Positions 58,728 to 64,000 of a stretch of 64,000 nucleotides of DNA are shown here, piece by piece. The DNA comes from Paraspadella gotoi (Eukaryota > Chaetognatha). Location of the stretch: contig CM119267.1 in NCBI GenBank assembly GCA_051294375.1, forward strand, positions 1,460,268 through 1,524,267. The letters run 5' to 3'. Numbering within the stretch: the first letter of the stretch is position 1; every line of letters starts with the position of its first letter. A model generated the notes under the pieces. It saw nothing but the letters and a program-made list of their open reading frames with translations, did no database searches and was not told where the DNA came from. Position numbers and translations under genes: made by a program.

Positions 58728-60237
58728 TTTTTAGTCGGATCTGCTTATCAGCAGAATCTATAATTCACTTTGTCGGTCCGTCGGTCCGCCCCTTCTATCT
58801 TGTCGGGCATTCACTTATATCATGTCAGAACACCGAATTATGATAAATTATGCACAAAAAAAACGATGCCCATCCGTCCGTCTGTCTGTCTGTCCGTCCG
58901 TCCGTCCCACCAATTAATTAATTAACTTGATCCGAAAGTTGACTGATTAATTAATAATTGATTAATTAATTGATGAATGGATTAATTAACTGATTAATTA
59001 TTTGATTAATTTATGCATCTTGCATTTACATTTATTATAAAAATAAAAAGAAGCATAATCAATTTGTGAAACAGGTTTTTTGTTTTTTTCATTTAAACTC
59101 ATTTCCACTCAAACGATTCCATCAAAACTTGATTTTCAGATTTCCTACCCACATACAAAATTTCAGGTCAATTGCCCCATCCACTCATGAGTAATTGGTG
59201 TTCAAATATTGAAATATATTTTTCGGTTTTTTCCATTTAAACTCATTTCCACTCGGACGATTCCATCGAAACTTCATAACCAGCTCAATCACACACTTCC
59301 CTAACCACATAAAAAATTTCCTTCCAATCCATTCATTCAATCACCAGTAATTGGTGTTTTTTTTTAAGGTAGGAAGGACGGACAGACGGATGGATGGACG
59401 GATACACAGACAGACAGACAGACGAACAGATGGACATCGTTTTTTTTTAATAATTTATCATAATTCGATGTTCTGACATTAAATAAGTTAATGCCCGACA
59501 AGATTGAGGGACCAACAAAGTCAATTAAAAATGATGTCTGTCCATCTGTCTGTCTGTCTGTCTGTCCATCCCACCTTAGCAAAAAACTGCGATTACTTGT
59601 GATTGGATGGATGGATTAGAATAAAATTTCGTGTGTGGGTGGGGAAGTGTGTGCTTGAGCTGGATATAAAGTTTCGATGGAATCGTGCGAGTGGAAATGA
59701 GTTTAAATGGAAAAAACAACAAAATCTATTTCACTATTTGAACGCCAATTAATCATGAGTGGAAGGGGCGATTGACTTGAAATTTTGTATGTGGGTAGCA
59801 AAGTGTGTGATTATGCCGGGAATCAAGTTTCGATAGAATTGTCCAAGTGAAAATGAGTTTAAATGAAAAAAAACCTGTTTTACTAATTGATTATGCTTCT
59901 TTTTAATTTTATATTATTATTATTATTATTATTATTATTGATTAATCAAACAATTAATTAGTTAATCAATAATTAATTAATCGGAAAATTAATCAATCAA
60001 ATAAAATTCAATCAATTGATTTGTTTATCAATTAATTAATTATTTAATCAATCAATCAATCAATAAAACAATCAATCAAGTCAATCGTTATTGGCATAAT
60101 TTTTGTCGTCGCCATCATCGTCGTCGTTGCTTTTGTCAGTTACAAAAAGACCCAAAAATAAATAATAAACTAAATTATTTATTAATTACCGATAATGATC
60201 GAGGGCAGATCCGACATTGTTTGCTTAAACTTGTTTT
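58728..60237 (+). mobile_element. R1 dispersed repeat with an inverted internal copy
   Basis: It has the hairpin start (GTCGGATCTGC at 58734) and the usual end (GCAGATCCGAC at 60205-60215). About 58915-59510 is an R1 interior in the opposite orientation, followed from about 59540 by an interior in the normal orientation. It is either one element inserted into another or an inverted duplication. Confidence 0.7.
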
Positions 60238-60239
60238 CA

Positions 60240-61080
60240 ATTAAAGTAATGTTTTTCTCTCGCTCGCTCTCTCTCTTTCTGTTGGAATACTTTTGACATT
60301 ATGATTAAATTTAGTAGTCACTTGTTTTCTCTATAACATTTCTATATTACTTACTAATTTTATGTGCTGCCATCTTGAAATGAGTTTTGTAATTATTTGT
60401 AAGAAACAAAAGTCACATCCCTATATAAAAGTCAGCTTCACTTGTTTAAGTCACTGAGGTTTGATATCTCCTGGCTAAAAGGAAGTAAGTATTTGTCTTG
60501 TAAAAAATGATTATTTTTCTTTAAAGAATAAGTTTCTAATAAATTGTTATTTTTATTTTCTAGTGCTTATACTCCTTGCAAATAATGGAAACTACAATGC
60601 AATCTGCTTTAAATTTGTTATTGTCTTCTACTGTCTACATAAATATGAACTTAAGTAATAAAACGATTTAAACCTTAAAATGGAGTTAACTAAATTCCTT
60701 GAAATGCCAATTAAACAAACTCGAATAGAACAACCTCAGTTAAAGAGTAATATAACGTTTAATATCTCGTCAACTAACCCTCGAAACGTCCGTTACTCGA
60801 TCACTTTCTCTCTCTCTCTTTCTCTCTCTCTCTCTGACTCCTCTCTCTCCGTCTTTCACTCTGTAGGTTTCCCTCTTCTTCTCTTCTTATTTGTAGTCTG
60901 TTAATTATCCGTTTTGATTAAAATTTATATTACTGAAGGAAAGATAAAGTCGTTGTCTCTATTATTATTATGATTAATTTATTTTTCAAATCTTTTGGTC
61001 GAAAACGAGATCCCCTTGCGTCCTGACACCAAAAACAAGAAAAGCGTTTTAGACAAAAGAAGATAAATCTTTAGATGGCA
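60240..61080. other. AT-rich unique stretch with a short TC tract
   Basis: A TC tract lies at 60806-60855. I see no exon. Confidence 0.45.
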
Positions 61081-61248
61081 AGAGAGAGAGAGAGAGAAAG
61101 GGAGTACGAGAGAAAGGGGGGGAGGGAAATACAGAGAGAGAGATAAAAACAGAGAGAGCGCCATTATGTGCTTCTTTGAGTAATTTTTCTTTATGAAAAA
61201 AAATTAAAGACTAAAATTTCTCGTTTTCACATTTATTTTTTAACTTTG

Positions 61249-61988
61249 TTAGTCGGATCTGCTTTCAGCAGATCCCGGCTCTATAATTCACTTTGTCGGT
61301 CCGTCGGTCCGCCCCCTCAATCTTATCGGGCATTAACTTACATCATGTCAGAACATTGAATTATGATAAATTAGGCCAAAAAAAATGATGTCCGTCCATC
61401 CGTCCGTCCGTCTGTCCCACCTTAGCAAAAAGCTCCAATAACTCGTGGTTGGATTGGAATAAAATTTTGTGTGTGTGATGAAGCTAAATATAAAGTTTCG
61501 ATGGAATCGTGTGAGTGGAAATGAGTTTAATTGGAAAAAATATAAGTTGCATCTATTAAAATCTATTGACTTATTTTAACCAATAATTACTCTAATTGGA
61601 TGGATAGATTGAGTTTAAATTTTTGTGTGTGGGTAGGAAAGTATGTGACAAAGCTTGATATAAAGTTTTGGTGGAATTGTGCAAGTGGAAATCAGTTTAA
61701 ATGGAAATGTTTTAATTAATTAATTAATGTAAAAAAGATGCAATTTAAAAAAATTATGCAGGTTGTAAAAATGATGCAAGTTGAAAAAATTATGCAAGTT
61801 AAAAAAAGTATGCAAGTTGAAAAAATGATGCGAATTGTAAAAATGATGCGAGTTAAAAAAATGATGCGAGTTAAAAAAAATGATGCGAGTTCAAAAAAAT
61901 TTAAAAAAATATTGTTATTTATCATCTGATTAGCTGATTACCGCTTAATTATTGTAGGCAGATCCGACATTGTTTGCTCAAATTTGTT
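61249..61988 (+). mobile_element. R1 dispersed repeat, full-length copy with short tandem array
   Basis: It begins TTAGTCGGATCTGC with the terminal hairpin. It has the CCGTCGGTC tract, two modules, an array of GATGCAAGTTGAAAAAATTA-like units at 61735-61900, GCAGATCCGAC at 61958-61968 and the tail. It ends 440 bp upstream of IgSF exon 3. Confidence 0.75.
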
Positions 61989-62087
61989 TTTTTTCAAATT
62001 GCGATTCATCTTGCTGATGAATCCAATGCCCCTGATTTTTTTTATTGCTCCCTAATCTGCCAAAACGCAAAGACTTTATTTGATGAC

Positions 62088-62200
62088 CTTGCGAGTTGAC
62101 CTTGAGTTGACCTTGCGAGTTGACCTTGAGTAGACCTTGCGAGTTGACCTTGAGTTGACATTGCGAGTTGACCTTGAGTTGACCTTGCGAGTTGACCGTG
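62088..62200. repeat. 24-bp minisatellite (TTGCGAGTTGACCTTGAGTT)
   Basis: Nearly five units with few substitutions, about 230 bp upstream of IgSF exon 3. Confidence 0.85.
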
Positions 62201-62428
62201 AGCAAAGACAAACTCTTTTATTTTGGCACCAGAATTGATTTCTATTCTAATACCAAACCATTTAGGCATAAGTATGGTAGGTCGTAAAATCATACATACA
62301 ATTAAATAAACCTAAGTCTTCGTTTATAGTTATCCCATCTGTAATAACCTCCTGGTTCGTCTTTCGCCATCTCTCATCGCATCTATTATCCCATCTGTTC
62401 CCCCTTTCCGCATCCCTTTCCTTCTCAG

Positions 62429-62554
62429 ATGTCAGTGGACAACCTTCATACAAAAACTCCAACTGGTCGTCGTATCTCGACCAAAATGTTCGTCGCTCAA
62501 ATCAGTTTACAAAGAAAAAGACGCAGTCACTCTCGCTTGCGATGTCACGACCAA

Positions 62555-62557
<3 letters not shown>
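62429..62557 (+). CDS. IgSF gene exon 3: end of Ig domain 1, start of Ig domain 2
   Basis: The exon is 129 nt after a pyrimidine-rich acceptor ending CCTTTCCTTCTCAG. Its first base completes Lys118. Next come Cys119 (the partner of Cys53, 66 residues away, a normal V-set spacing), Gln and Trp. A G-strand-like segment, LQLVVVSRP, follows. Residues 138-160 include KEKDAVTLACDVTTNG, a typical strand B of a second Ig domain with Cys155. The exon ends in phase 2 at GG followed by GTGAGA. Directly after the donor the intron is (GA)n. The same bases read in another frame from an ATG at 62429 are also open (MSVDNLHTK and on), but that frame shows no family signature, whereas this frame matches the phase of exon 2. 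Confidence 0.82.

Positions 62558-62561
<4 letters not shown>

Positions 62562-62600
<39 letters not shown>
62562..62600. repeat. (GA)n directly after the IgSF exon 3 donor
   Basis: The intron starts GTGAGAGAGAG, so the GA array overlaps the donor site. Confidence 0.85.
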
Positions 62601-62601
<1 letters not shown>

Positions 62602-62689
62602 GAAGAGCACTGAAGTAGAAGTAATTAAATAAAAAAGAATGAGATTTTTATTGTGACGCATTTCTAAGAAAAGAGACGAGGAGACGAGA

Positions 62690-62930
<241 letters not shown>

Positions 62931-64000
62931 ACGAGAGAATTGGGAGGGAATTTACGACCTGAAGAATAAAAAAAAGGGAGGGATAGAGAAGATGACAGTG
63001 TGTGATAGCGGTAATGATGACGAAGGATGTAATAATGGAGATAATGATGACAGGAATTTGGGATGATAATAGGGATTTTTATGATAAAGATTTAATGATA
63101 AAGATGACAGACATCATAGAGTCAAAGAAGTGGCATTGAAGAAATTGAGATGATAATAAAGATAAGATTGAGAGAAGTGATTGTTTTGAACTCAGTTCGG
63201 AGAGATGGTTTCCTTGACAGCTAACTTTCTGGGCTAATTCTGCGCTATCAAGAGGAGAGGAATTCGTAGATAAATGGCGCAGAAGAGACGATGGCGCCGG
63301 TCAAACCGATCATGAGATGAGGACGACAAAGTTTCGGCCAAGAGGCGAAGCCCAGGACTTGACGAAAAAGTCTGTGATGATGTGGTTAGAAGTCCTGGGC
63401 AAAGGATAACAAAACATTTAATACAAAGTCAGAAAATATATATATAAAGTTTAAAGAATCTTTCTTACTTGTTTGTGAAGCCAAAATAGCAACAAAAGGT
63501 GGCTTCTCTCACAAAAAAGTTCACCAATCCAGTAATCAGAAAGTAGTTTCTTATTAAAAGAATTCCGAGTTCTCTAAACATTAAAAAAGGTGAAACTAGA
63601 CAGATTTGTTAGTCCACGTCGATAAATCGTAATTAGAATCTATCGAAATCCGATGGACCAATCAGAATCTGCCAAGAACTGCCTCGGAATCTGTACCTAA
63701 GTATATATTAAACAAAAGTCTAAAACAAAAGAACACTAACTATTGGTACTATTAATTTTTTTAATTTTTATCTATTACAATTCTATGAATAAATATGAAT
63801 AAATAACTTTTTAAAGAAATTTATCATTTTTCACCCTATATTCAGTCATATCTAAAAAACAAAAAAAGATTTTGCATTGATATTTTGCATATCAACATAT
63901 GAAACTAACGTTTCAAAAAATAAAAATAAATATAATGATATTGAACAGTGAATTTTTTTTATGAACGGAACAGTAACGTTACGCCATTTTTCATTGTGTC
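62931..64000. other. Intronic or intergenic DNA with no gene seen
   Basis: Contains ATAATGATGA-type repeats (63010-63150), a GC-richer unique part (63190-63410) and AT-rich sequence to the end. Further IgSF exons would be expected on this side, but I find no Ig signature here. Confidence 0.45.

Larger units (their letters stand above)
39986..62428 (+). other. Intron 2 of the IgSF gene (22.4 kb, repeat-filled)
   Basis: This interval runs from GTGAGT to CTCAG. It carries R1 elements, a SINE pair, minisatellites, the 3.5-kb palindrome and the triplet satellite. The size assumes that the assembly is right here, and the palindrome and the strand-switching satellite make this uncertain. Additional exons could be hidden, but exons 2 and 3 join in phase without one. 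Confidence 0.6.
38154..62557 (+). other. Partial gene: immunoglobulin-superfamily protein (N-terminal part, three exons)
   Basis: Three exons on the + strand join in phase into a 160-residue N-terminal fragment. It has a signal peptide (residues 1-36), one complete V-type Ig domain (about 37-133) and the first strands of a second Ig domain (about 134-160). Every junction is GT-AG: phase 0 between exons 1 and 2, and phase 2 between exons 2 and 3. The second junction splits the Lys codon just before the Cys that closes the first domain. The canonical Ig landmarks lie on three different exons (Cys53, Trp62, then the D-A-S-V-Y-K-C motif ending at Cys119), which makes a chance assembly unlikely. 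The last exon ends in phase 2 at a GT donor, so the gene continues downstream. Known for the family: such proteins are cell-surface adhesion or recognition molecules. Which subfamily this is (DPR, lachesin, nectin-like or other) I cannot tell. Confidence 0.8.

Overview
This is a eukaryotic, almost certainly animal, genomic window from a draft assembly. Evidence for this: one multi-exon gene with GT-AG introns and a secreted or membrane immunoglobulin-type product, tRNA-derived SINE copies, foldback DNA transposon relics with 8-bp target duplications, an extreme load of (GA)n/(TC)n microsatellites, and long AT-rich tracts. The species cannot be fixed from the sequence. A microsatellite-rich invertebrate (for example a crustacean or another arthropod) is my guess. 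Twelve N gaps are present, nine of them exactly 25 bases. Near-identical copies of the same segment differ mainly by scattered single-base insertions and deletions, which looks like uncorrected long-read error more than evolution.

Layout. 1-11.3 kb: a unit of about 4.5-5 kb present twice in direct orientation, with smaller inverted arms inside. 11.3-14.2 kb: AT-rich and pyrimidine-rich DNA with an odd GC-rich and G-rich island. 14.2-25.1 kb: one locus of about 4.1 kb laid out as forward, forward (partial), inverted, forward, with switches at (TC)n/(GA)n tracts. 25.9-29.9 kb: a unit of about 2 kb twice in tandem, each with about 800 bp of almost pure purine and a dual CCAAT-box motif. 30-38 kb: minisatellites, one complete foldback MITE and relics of a dispersed repeat (called R1 here).

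38.15-62.56 kb: the only gene I can defend, on the + strand. Three exons (38154-38327, 39807-39985, 62429-62557) join in phase to encode a signal peptide, a complete V-type Ig domain and the start of a second Ig domain. The gene runs on past the last donor site, and its remaining exons probably lie beyond the window. Its second intron is 22.4 kb and holds the SINE pair, R1 elements, an 18-bp minisatellite, a palindrome of about 3.5 kb carrying two mirror copies of the MITE, and about 6.5 kb of TCG/ATC triplet satellite that changes strand at several points.

Most of the window is non-coding. The very long open frames in the triplet satellite, the purine tracts and the (TC)n tracts are artefacts of stop-free simple sequence. 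The most promising undescribed items are the foldback hAT-like MITE family, the R1 family (11-bp inverted ends, a terminal hairpin and a tandem interior, possibly Helentron-like), the strand-switching triplet satellite, and the split IgSF gene that hosts them.
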